Below, piece by piece: positions 47,230-57,916 of a stretch of DNA of 64,000 nt; position 1 is the first letter of the stretch; each line of letters begins with the position of its first letter. Under the pieces are notes generated by a model. It had not been told where the DNA came from. It worked only from the letters and a program-made list of their open reading frames with translations, and searched no databases. The translations under genes and the position numbers were made by a program. Origin of the DNA: Actinostola sp. cb2023. Lineage: Eukaryota; Cnidaria; Anthozoa; Actiniaria; Actinostolidae. Location: the NCBI GenBank assembly GCA_033675265.1, contig JAUJYZ010000450.1, positions 1-64,000 of the forward strand. Reading direction: 5' to 3'.

Positions 47230-48611
47230 CACCCACTTTTAGAGAGAGCGAGGGAGAATTTATAGCAATGTGAAAGACAGCTACTTGGAAAAGACGAGAA
47301 ATACACTCCCAAGTACTGGATGTACTTGAATAGTAACAGAAAGATGATTAGGACCCATATGGTGGACAAGGCAAGACGCAAGGCGGATATGGTGGTGGAA
47401 AGCTGTGGCAAAAAGATGCTACACAAATTGTTCCGATTCTATGAACAATGTAATGAAAGCCGCAAAGATCACTTTCCTAAAGCAGCACGGTACCTCTCAA
47501 CAGTTGAGTAAAATTCAATTCACACGTCACGTATTCAAAGTAATACATGACCATCAGTTAGAAGAACTACAGTCAGCAGTGGCTGGTGTAAGCGATGAAT
47601 ACATGATGGCTGACTGCATCAAGTACTTGCAGGTACCAGCAGACATCTGGTTTGAATGGTCGCCTCAAATGAGAAATGACTACATCGAACGGGTACAGAG
47701 GTTGTCCATGGAGGACATTTTCCAGAAGAAAGAGGAATCCTGGCCATGTCTCGACACCATTGGAAATGGTAATAATGGTTCTGAGTTTAAAGACCTGGAG
47801 GTTGATGTTGCCAGTGTCCTCTCTGATCACTTCGATTACTCAAAAGAGAACGCTACCACTCTAAAGAGAGAAGTGCTTAACTTAGTTAACCATCCAGCAG
47901 CCATTTCCACAGGAGGAAATGTCCACAGGAGGAAATGCAAAGTTTGAGGTCGCCAGTCAAAGCGCAAAGAATGGGTGTGTACTTGTAACGGTTTACAGCG
48001 ACCATGTGGCTTGTCTTTGTGGAAGGTACCGACATGATAACATTTGCAAGCACTCAATTGCTGTGGCTGCACGTCAGTCCATTCTTTCGGCTCACTTTGA
48101 ATTTCTCAAAAGGAAATCAAAGAAGGGTGGTAAGGGTCGTACCGAGCACGATGTAAATAAGAACACCGCAGGTCAGAAGGGGGCTAGAAACCAAAACACA
48201 TATAGGCCAGAAAGAGGTAGTAACAAGGAAGCGAGCTCCAAACTGGCAAACCAACCTTTTACAGAAATCCACCACAATGAAAACCTGTTTATTCTGATGT
48301 TCCTGCCGAAAGATGCCAAGACATACAAGTCGTGCGCAACTGATTTCTGTCAGCGAAAGAAAGTAATCCCTTTCGACATGTTTCTTGCGCACAAAGAATG
48401 CTGGTTCTATGCTGTAGATGGTGATTGGTCAAAACGCAGAGCGTCGAACAAAGAAACAACCCGATACTATCACACAATGAAGAAATGCATCATTGAAAGG
48501 TTTCCATACTTCAATTGGAACTACGTCGAGATTGCCCCAAGTGTTGCCAATTCCCTCAGTGAATCACACAAGAAGTACCTAAGAAGCGAGTTTGATGACG
48601 CAAACGTGTGA
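47230..48611 (+). pseudogene. C-terminal part of a SWIM-domain (MULE-like) transposase
   Basis: The first frame (about 47420-47947) encodes MNNVMKAAKITFLKQHG, an FTRHVFKVIHDHQLEEL segment and IKYLQVPADIWFEW. The second (47919-48611) encodes a SWIM zinc finger (VACLCGRYRHDNICKHSIAVA), with the CxC..CxH ligands, then a Lys-rich linker and a C-terminal domain with CATDFCQRKK and RFPYFNWNYVEIAP. SWIM fingers lie C-terminal to the DDE core in many MULE transposases. A perfect 16-bp tandem duplication at 47906-47937 breaks the frame between the two parts. The catalytic DDE part is absent upstream, so this is a 5'-truncated relic. Confidence 0.75.
47906..47937. repeat. 16-bp perfect tandem duplication in the SWIM-type gene
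   Basis: TCCACAGGAGGAAATG occurs twice head to tail. The extra 16 bases shift the frame by one. Confidence 0.95.
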
Positions 48612-49260
48612 TTAACGACATGTACGAGTTTATAAAGAACAATAGAGAACCCCCCATTCAAGTATGTATGCAACAGTTCTTCCTCCTTTGTATACTATAA
48701 ACACCGTTCATGTTTATGAACGGATTTGTTTAGTATAATTTTATGCCTTCCGTCCACACTTATTGAAACGGTCACTAGATATGACAGGAAACGAATGTTC
48801 AAGCATTTTAGTTATAATGCATGTTTAGATAATTTCGTACACTTGGCCAGCCAGCTTTGTATGTACTCATTGTTTCTTTCACCACAAATGTATCTAGTTA
48901 GAATATCAGTAAATGTAAATCAACAAGCGTTAACTCGGGAACTGATATCATGTTTGCAATGATTCTCCAGCATGAGCCTGGACTCCATGAAATCCGTTGG
49001 AATATGAATATTCGCTACTGCTTTATCTCAAAGTTTTCGATTATTAAATATTAACTTGAAATGATTATAATCATCCATATTCCACCAGGGTCACACTTTT
49101 TACTTAACTAATTTTATTGAAATACCATCGTAAGTACATTAGCTGGCGTTTGAAGTTTGAAGTGAGGACCGGTCATAAAATGAAAACCGGCTGAATTGAA
49201 AGTGTAAACTCTAGCACTGCCTTACATATTTCGGAGAATATGTTTGCTTTAATAGCTAGC
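48612..49260. other. Spacer after the SWIM-type fragment
   Basis: No gene recognised. A short inverted phrase (ACACCGTTCATGTTTATGAACGG) lies near 48700. Confidence 0.45.
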
Positions 49261-49421
49261 TACAGCGTTCGACAAAAGTCCACGAACACTTAGCTCTACA
49301 GTGACCCCCTTTCCCCCAGTACAAAGTTGCGTTTCAATCTGCTGCGCTATGATCATTTGCTAAGTCTTCAACATTGGGAACGGGGGTAGGGGGTGTTCGC
49401 GATACTTTTGTCGACCGCTGT
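49261..49421. repeat. Inverted repeat with GCGTTCGACAAAAGT ends
   Basis: TACAGCGTTCGACAAAAGTCC..CGAACAC and the imperfect reverse complement at 49395-49421 (AGACAGCGGTCGACAAAAGT..) form arms of about 28 bp. It lies about 300 bp upstream of the Tc1-like transposase. It may be an old terminal repeat, but no matching right end was found beyond 50808. Confidence 0.55.
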
Positions 49422-49717
49422 CTGAGGACAGAAACCATATCTGGTCAATATCACACAGCTAATTTGACGTGTTATCGTGACTCCGATAGGAACTGGAGAA
49501 GCGTTACACGTCACTACAGGTATAATGTGTGGTCACATAGAAGCATCAAAATGACGTTGTTTCTAGAAGCGAATAACTCTAAACTAATGACGTCTTTTTG
49601 CGAAATATATAATCAACCGATTAATGTCGACATCCGCTAGTATAATGCGTATAAACGCAGAACGTCTGCACAGTGAAAAACAAACGATTTTGTCCGACAG
49701 CGTGATACATATCCGAT

Positions 49718-50808
49718 ATGGTGGCTACTAAAGTAAATGACGAAGAAAAAGCTTATATGAAACTTCTCGATAGACAAGAAAAACTATCATGCCGAAAAAT
49801 TGCCAAAATATGCAAGCGTTCACCATCAACTGTACTGAAAGTGATAAGAAGTTCTTTGAGGCCCACAAAATCATCAAATGAAAAGAAATGTCATTTAGGT
49901 CGTCCACAAAAGCTTACTGATCGTCAAAAGAGGACAATAATACGTGCACTGTATCTGCTGAGAAAACGTGAAGGGAACTTCACTGTGAAAAGAATAATGA
50001 AGGAAGCTGGTATATCTCCAATGGAAGTATCAGTACGTACAGTCAGCCGTTTGTTAAATAAGAAAGGGTTTTTCTATTTAGTGGCCCGCAAAAAGGGCTC
50101 GTTACAGATCTTGATAGAAAGAAGCGACTTGCTTTTGCAAGACGGATGAAAAAAGCTTTTCCAGAAAACCTTTGGACTGATTATATAGCGTTTTACTTGG
50201 ATGGTGTGTCTTTTGTACACAAAACGCGTCCGTTAGATCAAGCAACAGCACCAAAAGGAAAGATTTGGCGTCGGAAGGCAGAGGGATTGAGTCCCGGCTG
50301 CACTGCCAAAGGCCAAAAGAGCGGAACCGGAGGAAATCTCGTAAAGCTTATTGTAGGTATCTCACATAATGAAGGAGTAGTATTGTGTGAAAAATATGAT
50401 AAGATGAATGGTGAGTTTTTTGCTAGTTTCATTGACAAACATTTTGAAGAGGCATTTAGAAGAGCAAACAAAGGACAGACACGCATGTGGATTCAAGACG
50501 GGGACCCATCACAAAACAGTGCAAAGGCAAGACAGGCTATGACTCGCGTCAATGCAGAACTGCTACATATTCCACCAAGAAGTCCTGATCTGAATCCAAT
50601 TGAAAACTTCTTCAAAAGGGTCATGGATACCTTACACGATGATGTAATCGAGATGCGTATAGAACGAGAAAACTATGAGCAATTTACCGAAAGAGTAAAG
50701 CGAACGATCATGGGGATACCTCTAGACGCAATAAACACACTCATTAACTCTATGAACAGGAGAATCGACGCAGTTATTAAAGGCAAAGGCAAACGACTTA
50801 AGTATTAA
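49718..50808 (+). pseudogene. Tc1-like transposase, full length with one frameshift
   Basis: The frame begins at MVATKVNDEEKAYMKLL (49718). It has a helix-turn-helix (LSCRKIAKICKRSPSTVLKVI), a second DNA-binding half with GRPQKLT, then IMKEAGI..VSVRTVSRLL. The frame shifts at about 50090, where an A run is one base short. The C-terminal frame (50146-50808) has FYLDGVSF and IQDGDPSQNS (the two Asp) and PDLNPIENFF (third acidic residue). Apart from the single-base lesion the gene looks complete, about 360 residues, the usual Tc1 size. Terminal repeats were not confirmed. Likely relic of a recently active element. Confidence 0.9.
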
Positions 50809-51495
50809 ATACTTTATTTTACAATGAACAGTCCTGATGGTAACACAGGGACAATAAATAATTGACGGCCTACCGATATAGCTATCAACTTGTAAGCAAT
50901 GAACGTCAGTGAGTTTTCTTAATAAATTTGGTGTTGTTGATAAAAATGATCAAATTTGTTCTATGTACACACAATAGTGATTATAGTAGATCTAAATAGA
51001 GAATCAGTATATCTTATAAAGACTAGAGTAGATATGAAGTTATATTTTATCGTTTCTTTGATAAACATACTGCTACAAGGGATGTTATTTTTAGATCACT
51101 TAGCCGTATGGTTGGCTTGGTTGACTGACATGTTGATTTACCGTCAACCGTTCAATATACTACGCTCTCTAATTCTTCTCCCTTCACATACGACTCCTCA
51201 AAACATTAACAGTGCAAATCTCTGGAGGTTACTAATGTATGTAATAGTAAAAATAGATGTATAACACGAGAATTTAAGGCAAATAAGGCCATGGTTAAGT
51301 GAATGGTTAAGCTGCACTTATTTAAAGTATACATTAAGTATCAAATTCTTTATCTCAACAGTCAGTGCAGTTAACCATCGAAATTTTGCTGTCCGACGGA
51401 CAGCAAACGTACTATTGTGGTAGTATACATTTGGTATGAAAGTAGAATATCGATGGGGAAACATTCTATTATCTAAATGCAATTAATTTGCGTTC
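50809..51495. other. Spacer between the Tc1-like gene and element B
   Basis: AT-rich, with a short palindrome CTGTCCGACGGACAG near 51390. No gene recognised. Confidence 0.5.
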
Positions 51496-51499
51496 TTAA

Positions 51500-52106
51500 G
51501 AGGGAATGTCCACTAAGACCAAGCGAAATCAAATATATATGGCACATGTCGAAAAATTAAAACTCTTCATATTTTGTCCAAAAATACCCTATTATAGTCT
51601 TAGAAACGTGGTGGGGTTTGTTTGTGAAAATATTTATTTAAACGCCAGAAAATTATAAAAATCCGTGACGACCCCGCGTACCTTGAAAACACACGAAAAA
51701 TCGCGAGTCATACCTCCTCGTAAACTTCGCTATTTCTACTTCGCATCAGACTAAAACCCTATTTTGAGTTTAGAAAGTCGTAGACGAAGTGTTTATGAGT
51801 AATTCTAATCCAATTATAAAGCTGTGGCTTAATTGTAAAGGTCACGGCGAATCGCTAAAAATCGCTAAAATTTGACTCCTCAAAATTCTTGTTTTGGAGC
51901 AGTTTTTCAAAATAAAGTTTCCCCTCCCGGTAAAATTATATTTCACTTGAAATGTTGATTTTTTGAAAGTAGAAATGCTACTGTAAAAGGGCATATGAAA
52001 ATCATTTCCGGGCTTTTTGTCAGCGCTGAAAAATAAATATCTTAAAATGCCACTAATCACACATCAATATGTCAACAGTCGGCCCATACTTTGGACCAAA
52101 TAACCG
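51500..52106 (+). repeat. Left terminal inverted repeat of element B
   Basis: Inverted partner of 62634-63241. The outer end reads GAGGGAATGTCCACTAA next to TTAA; the inner limit is ACCAAATAACCG. It includes a non-coding open frame that is mirrored almost exactly in the right repeat. The close identity of the two repeats suggests a younger age than element A. Confidence 0.9.
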
Positions 52107-53875
52107 AAAGCTTGGCGATTTCTTCTATTTTTCTTTGGTATTCAGTTGAAAACAAGAGTTGTTGCGTCGTATTTAGCTGCCCTGAAATATCAGGGTCCAT
52201 AAATATATCAGTCTGACCTCTTGTTGACGTGCGAGGTCAACAATATCATTTGGCATCGATTACAATGAGTACTCAAGTTGAAGCTATTGAGATATCACAA
52301 AGTGTATTCAATATAAACGACTCATTAATATAATTATTTTGCATTTGAACTTTTCAAGCATTGATTGTGATCCCTTTCTGAAGAAATTTGTAAAATGATA
52401 CTGTACATAAAAAGAAATCGACTTGTATCATTGCCGGGTAAGAAAGCTAATTTATGCAATTAGTTGCCGGGAAAATTAAAAAATGATTGGCAGATAATGT
52501 TAGTCCGCTTGTACAAAACAAACTATAGGTTGAATTCGATCCATAATCGGTTATAATTTATCAAGAAAAGTATTAGAGTTTCGTCAAAGTTAAATATATA
52601 GTGGATCTGCGCTTTACCGTGAAAGACCGTATGGGTGAATGGACGTCATTTGTTCCTTTCAAAAGCTAGTTGGAGGCGTTTGCGCAACGGACAAGCGGTA
52701 TGAACGAGCAGTTGTTGTTCCATTATTGTCATATTTCAGAACACACTCGCAGTGTTCCAATCGATGACATTGACTCAGAAGTAGAGCTCATTTTAGCACG
52801 TGCCTCAGTATTCACATTCCCGCGTGATATTTCGACGTGGACCATCTGTCCAGCTCATCGTTCCTCTTTGGGAATTGGCTGGCGCAGAGGGTCTAATCGG
52901 TGACGGGTTCCACCAGGACTCTCGAAGCATGCACCGAAAGGCAAGCCACGAAAAGCAGACCGTGGTCTACGAAAATCAGAATCCAAGGCCATCTTGCGAC
53001 ACACTGGAGTCTTTGTGTCAGTTGGTTCTGGTAAGTATATACTACTAGTGATAATATATAGAGTAGAAATGATCAAAACACTGGCACTGAATTGATATCG
53101 CGCCTCATTCCCTTGATGGTGATCGCTCATAATGCTTAGCCGGTGACGTCATTTCGTTTATCGGTCGCAGGTATATGCAGAGACTGTAGGCCCGTTATTG
53201 CTAATCAGCTAACTGATACCACCAAGAAGACACCAATTGAGGACATCACTGAGAACATCGCAAGCATTTCCTTGGTAAGTCTAGATATATCACCTCTATG
53301 GTATTCTTTCAACCTCTCTTAACGTCCACCTCTGTAACGTCCTATATTTATTAGGGACCTTAAGCACCGACGACGAACGCGAGGACGTCGACGACCGGAA
53401 GTAATTTTTTCGGCTTTGGCGCTACTGCGCATGCACACCTCGTCGTCCACAAGTCCAGAACGTGAGAACGCCGTGTTTGCCGTCCTGGAGAGAACGTGAG
53501 TATTTATCCTTGATTTTTACCCTGAGAATTGGTTCTAAGGGGAAAATATCTAACTAAGCAGCTTCAAGAACTCTTCATTAGTATGTTTATTGATTGTTGT
53601 CTTTCAAATCAGTTTCAAAATGTTAAATTTTCACTTTACATTTCGCTACCTTCCATAGACACTCGTGACAGTAGAGTTGTATAAAACGAACAAGTGGCAA
53701 TGTTTTTACTGTCTTTAGAGTAGAAATGGGGCCCCATGTTGATACTTTATATCACCTTTTCATTCCAAAATTGACAATTCAAATTTTCTTGATAGTCTGA
53801 TGGGATTTGTTTTCAAAATTTAAAGCGAAAATCAGGCGAAGAAATCGCTAAACTTTGCATTTGTTTTCCCAGGTA

Positions 53876-54550
53876 ATGGAGTGGTCTGAGAAACACGATA
53901 TTGCACTTTGCAGAGAGATTTTAGTCATGGAACCATTCCAGTTCCCGTACCGAAGCAAAGAAAGAGGAGAAGTGTGGAACGAAATTGCGAATAACTTGAA
54001 CGGATTAGTGGAACTGAAATTTAAAGTTACTAAGCATTCCGTCAGAGACAGACTAACTTTGTTGCAAGGAAAATACAAAGGGAAAATGAGGCAGGCGGAG
54101 AGAGCTTCGGGTATCGATTGTGAAGAGACAGAGTTGGATCAAGCGTTAGAGGAGATTTTGGAGAAAGAGAGGGTAGCAGAAGACTTGAAGGATTTATCTT
54201 ATGGCAAGAGAAAGGCTGAAAAGGCTGCTGCAGAGGAACACAGGAAGCAGGCTTGTGAGCGTTTGGGGGAAACAAAACAGAGGAATGGAAGTAAGCTTAC
54301 TGAGAAAGATGATAGCCCACCAAAACCGAAAAAATCTAGGAGGAGCACATCTGATGCTGTGGAGTATCTGAGAGAGAAATCAGAACGGGAAAGCGAGTGG
54401 AAGAATCAGGAGTTAGAATTGAGAGCCAAGGAGCAAGAAGCTAATAAAGATTTACAAAAACAACAGCTTGAGATGATGAAAGCATTCATGCAACAGCAGC
54501 AGCAGCAGAACCAAATGCTGATGGCCATGCTTGCACAAAAGAGAAGCTAA
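53876..54550 (+). CDS. Myb/SANT-like accessory protein of Harbinger H2
   Basis: ATG 53876 follows a TTTTCCCAG acceptor, suggesting a 5'-UTR intron. The 224-residue product starts with a trihelix/SANT-like fold (MEWSEKHDIALCREILVMEP; RGEVWNEIANNL; HSVRDRLTLL), then Lys/Glu-rich coiled coil, SPPKPKKSRRSTSDAVEYLR, and a Gln-rich tail. In Harbinger elements this partner binds the transposase and the element ends and brings them into the nucleus. Only mild divergence from the H1 homologue; no lesion. Confidence 0.88.
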   Translation: MEWSEKHDIALCREILVMEPFQFPYRSKERGEVWNEIANNLNGLVELKFKVTKHSVRDRLTLLQGKYKGKMRQAERASGIDCEETELDQALEEILEKERVAEDLKDLSYGKRKAEKAAAEEHRKQACERLGETKQRNGSKLTEKDDSPPKPKKSRRSTSDAVEYLREKSERESEWKNQELELRAKEQEANKDLQKQQLEMMKAFMQQQQQQNQMLMAMLAQKRS

Positions 54551-55467
54551 ACTAGCTCTTATACATGTACTCCATGAAGAGATGTTGAGTTATATATTTT
54601 TAGATTAAATATATTAATTGTTAGTTGTTATACTTTAAAAGTTACATATCATTAATTATGTCCCAAGAAATGCCATGTTGCTGTATAAGAATGATTATTG
54701 TGAAGCATGACATTTTTTTCTAGTTGAAGGGAAACTCAGTTTACCAATGATGACAGTTTCATACTTTGTAGTTAGATAAAGGAATATTACTTTTTAATCA
54801 GAATTGTTGTTCTGTTATATATGGCTTATAAATCATGTAATTATTGTTCTCTTATGGCTTGCAATCACTAACAGTAAAAGCTATATAAACCTTAATGTGA
54901 GATGATAATTATTTCAGAAATTGCAAACATGTGTTTACTATACTGCAGAGTCATTTACATTACTTCAAATCAATTAAGCACAGCATTCCCAGTTATTCTA
55001 TGTTATTGTATAATGTTCAAATTATAATTCTATCCTAGATTTTTCAAATAAAACGTTGTGTGGATAGCAAGCGTTCAGTGCCTGGAGCTTGGTATCTATA
55101 ATAATAAACTTTATTTTACAAGGGAAAAACATATCACAGCTTCAGCTGAAAAACTTATGGCCCTTCTAATCTAAAAATATAAATATAATTTTAAAAAATA
55201 TAAATATTTATATTAATTATTTAAAATGCCACTCCATACATTATACAATGCTTGCCTTAGAACTTATTGTTTTTAATCTTTGTTTGAAAAGAATGAAATC
55301 TATTGTGATTTGGTACATGAATACCCAAAACCTGTTCCTCAGGAAATGTAATTTGCATGATTGTATGAAATGTTACAAACCATAAGCTTTTATCATATTC
55401 ATTGCTACACTGGGAAATGCTTTTATATATACTGAGTCAAGGAACTTTTACATGTACAGTGACTAAT
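54551..55467. other. Interior spacer of Harbinger H2
   Basis: AT-rich DNA between the two convergent genes, with AATAAA signals (for example at 55048). No further gene. Confidence 0.6.
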
Positions 55468-55968
55468 TTAACTGAAGTACTCGTGAAGTGTGGGTGGCTC
55501 CAAATCAAAAAATTGTGAGGTCTGATTCCCATACAGACAGGTAAGGGCATTTCTAAGGAGAGCAGAAACCACATACATTTTGCCAACACTACTCAGCCCA
55601 ATCTTTAAATTCTTCTTAAAGTCAATGAATTTGAAATAAGTGGCAATGTCATTGAACAACCATTCAACTGACTCTCGCACAGTGCTCATTGAATGGTTGA
55701 AGTCCATCATTTGGGGAGTCAAGCCTTGATTTCTGAATGGTGCCTGTATATGTATCCTTAGGGGGTAAGCAGGGTCACCGTATAGACAGAATGGATTCCC
55801 TGCTTGTGAATGAGCAAACATCTGAAGCTGGTTGAGAAGACTTGAATCTGCAAGCATGCCTGCATCATGCTTCCTCCCCTTTAAGAAAATAGAAGTGACA
55901 TGCACATAGCATTAGCAGAGTCCCAGTTAGAGAAGTAAACAAAATAAAACAATGTAATTATGATAAAC

Positions 55969-56004
<36 letters not shown>

Positions 56005-56974
56005 GTACTAATATGAATTGTCCAATAAACTATTATTATGATTATTATTTGTATCATTCTTATCATTCTTATTAATATTCTTATTCTTCTTCTTCTTATT
56101 ATCATCATTAATATATTATTATTATTATATATTATCATCATTATTATTATTGTATTAGACTACTGTATAATTCATGGTAAAAAATCACTCTACTCAGGGA
56201 ATGGAATTAAAGCAACAAGATGAAATAATTGGATGAATGAATAAAAGTAATACTAAGTGAATGAATGAAGGGATGGTTGAAATAAAATGAAATACACCAA
56301 CATATCTCACCTACTGGTCCATACATGTTTCCTATAATACCATTTGGTAGGGCCACACACTGAAACTTGAGGGCATGCACCCTTTTGTGTCCATTATAGA
56401 GCATCCTCTGGTTTGTGCCTGGCCTACATATTGGTCGAACGGTCCCGTCTATGAATCCGAAGCAATTATGTAATGCAGCTCCCTTTGCAGTAACAGCATC
56501 GCTATAAATTTGCAGGGCAGCAGGGCTGAGAACAGTGTGATTCCACTGGGTTAGTCGATGGTTATGAGTGGTGTAAATAAAGTCAAGCACGTCGTTACTG
56601 ACCATGCTGAGAACTGGGACAGGCATACCAAATCGTGGTATAATGTCACTGTATCTGCATGGGTATGATAACCTTCTAAGCAGGATACAGAGACCTTCCA
56701 TACCACTGACAACACTTCGTTGATCACAAGTGAAGCTATCAGGTAATTGCAAAACCTCTGCAAGAAGTGGCAGGTCTCGTTTTCTGAACCTGAACTCAGC
56801 CAAACATTCGGCATCGTTCATGTCTTCGAGTGACAGCCTGTTGTATTGTTCATGACAAAAAATCGGGTTTTTTGGCGTGAACTCTTCAAAGAGCAGCAGT
56901 AATTCTTCATCATCTATTGCACCAAAATCATGGCTTAAAAGTAATAGCTCTTGTAGCTCGTGAAATGAAGGCAT
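55468..56974 (-). CDS. Harbinger transposase of element H2, two exons
   Basis: Exon 1 runs 56974-56315 (ATG 56974, MPSFHELQELLLLSH) and exon 2 runs 55878-55468. The join uses a GTAGGT donor and a TTCTTAAAG acceptor, which keeps phase and gives 356 residues, the normal size. Motifs: PLLAEVLQLPDSF, LLRRLSYPCRYSDI, FGFIDGTVR (first catalytic Asp), KRVHALKFQ, GRKHDAGML, CLYGDPAYPL (second Asp) and VRESVEWLFNDI (Glu). The next GT, three bases on, would shift the frame, so the stated donor is preferred. No stop or frameshift is seen. It catalyses excision and insertion into ATT or TWA sites, working with the accessory protein. Confidence 0.9.
55967..56160. repeat. ATT/CTT-rich microsatellite in the transposase intron
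   Basis: A run of ATT repeats to about 56004 is followed by mixed ATTATT/CTTCTT sequence. It lies within the intron of the Harbinger transposase. Confidence 0.85.
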
Positions 56975-57217
56975 GATGAAAATAAAACACCGTTTATACA
57001 GGTTCTCGGTTTGTTTACCTGACACGTCCTCGGCGACACGTCGACGCGCGCGCTTAACATTTCAGTTTTCCCGCCGAGGACGACGTTCTCGACCCAGACC
57101 TCCGACGGATCTCGCCGTTGTCGTCCTCGCATTCGTCGTCGGTGCTTAAGGTCCCTATTGTCACCTGCACAGCAACAACCTCTGCACAACTGAACGACCA
57201 AAATAATATTCACAACG

Positions 57218-57916
57218 GCCACCTGCACTTCATAGCACTACTCAACGACCACCCCTTCATAGCACTACGCAACGAACACCTCTACACAACGACCACCTCT
57301 ACAAAACGACCACCTCTACACAACGACCACCTCTACACAACGACCACCTCTACACAACGACCACCTCTGCACAATGACCACCTCTACACAACGACCACCT
57401 CTACACAACGTCCACCTCTACACAACGACCACCTAAAAACGACCACCTCTACACAACGCCCACCTCTACACAACGACCACCTCTACACAACGACCACCTC
57501 TACACAACGACCACCTCTACACAACGACCACCTCTACACAACGACCACCTCTGCACAACGACCACCTCTACACAACGACCACCTCTACATAGCCACCTCT
57601 ACACAACGGCCACCTCTACACAACGACCACCTCTGCATAACAGCCACCTCTACACAACGACCACCTCTACACAACGACCACCTCTATACAACGAACACCT
57701 CTACACAACGACCACCTCTACACAACGAACACCTCTACACAACGACCAACTCTGCACAACGACCACCTCTACACAACGAACACCTCTACATAACAGCCAC
57801 CTCTACACAACGACCACCTCTACATAACGACCACCTCTGCACAACGACCACCTCTACACAACGAACACCTCTACACAACGACCACCTCTACACAACGACC
57901 ACCTCTACACAACGAA
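57218..57916. repeat. Minisatellite, 17-bp unit ACAACGACCACCTCTAC
   Basis: About 40 units with scattered variants (AACGTCC, GAACACC, CAGCCACC). A long open frame read across it (repeating STQRPPLHNDHLY) is a by-product of the repeat and not a gene. Upstream of the Harbinger insertion, at about 53316-53335, similar phrases (AACGTCCACCTCTGTAACG) show the array once continued across the insertion point. It lies in intron 2 of transposase B. Confidence 0.95.

Larger units (their letters stand above)
53353..57156. mobile_element. Complete PIF/Harbinger element H2 nested in element B
   Basis: The terminal repeats begin AGGGACCTTAAGCACCGACG and match over at least 35 bp with one mismatch. ATT on both sides (53350-53352 and 57157-57159) is the 3-bp target duplication. 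It contains an accessory Myb/SANT-like gene (plus) and a two-exon transposase (minus) in convergent order, both open from end to end. It lies in intron 2 of transposase B, at the edge of the 17-bp minisatellite; similar minisatellite phrases flank it on both sides. It is therefore younger than element B and is the best candidate for an intact autonomous element here. Confidence 0.93.

Noticed and set aside
51842..52060. Open frame of 72 residues in the left terminal repeat of element B
   Set aside because: The same open frame occurs in the right repeat because the repeats are identical; no domain and no start context.
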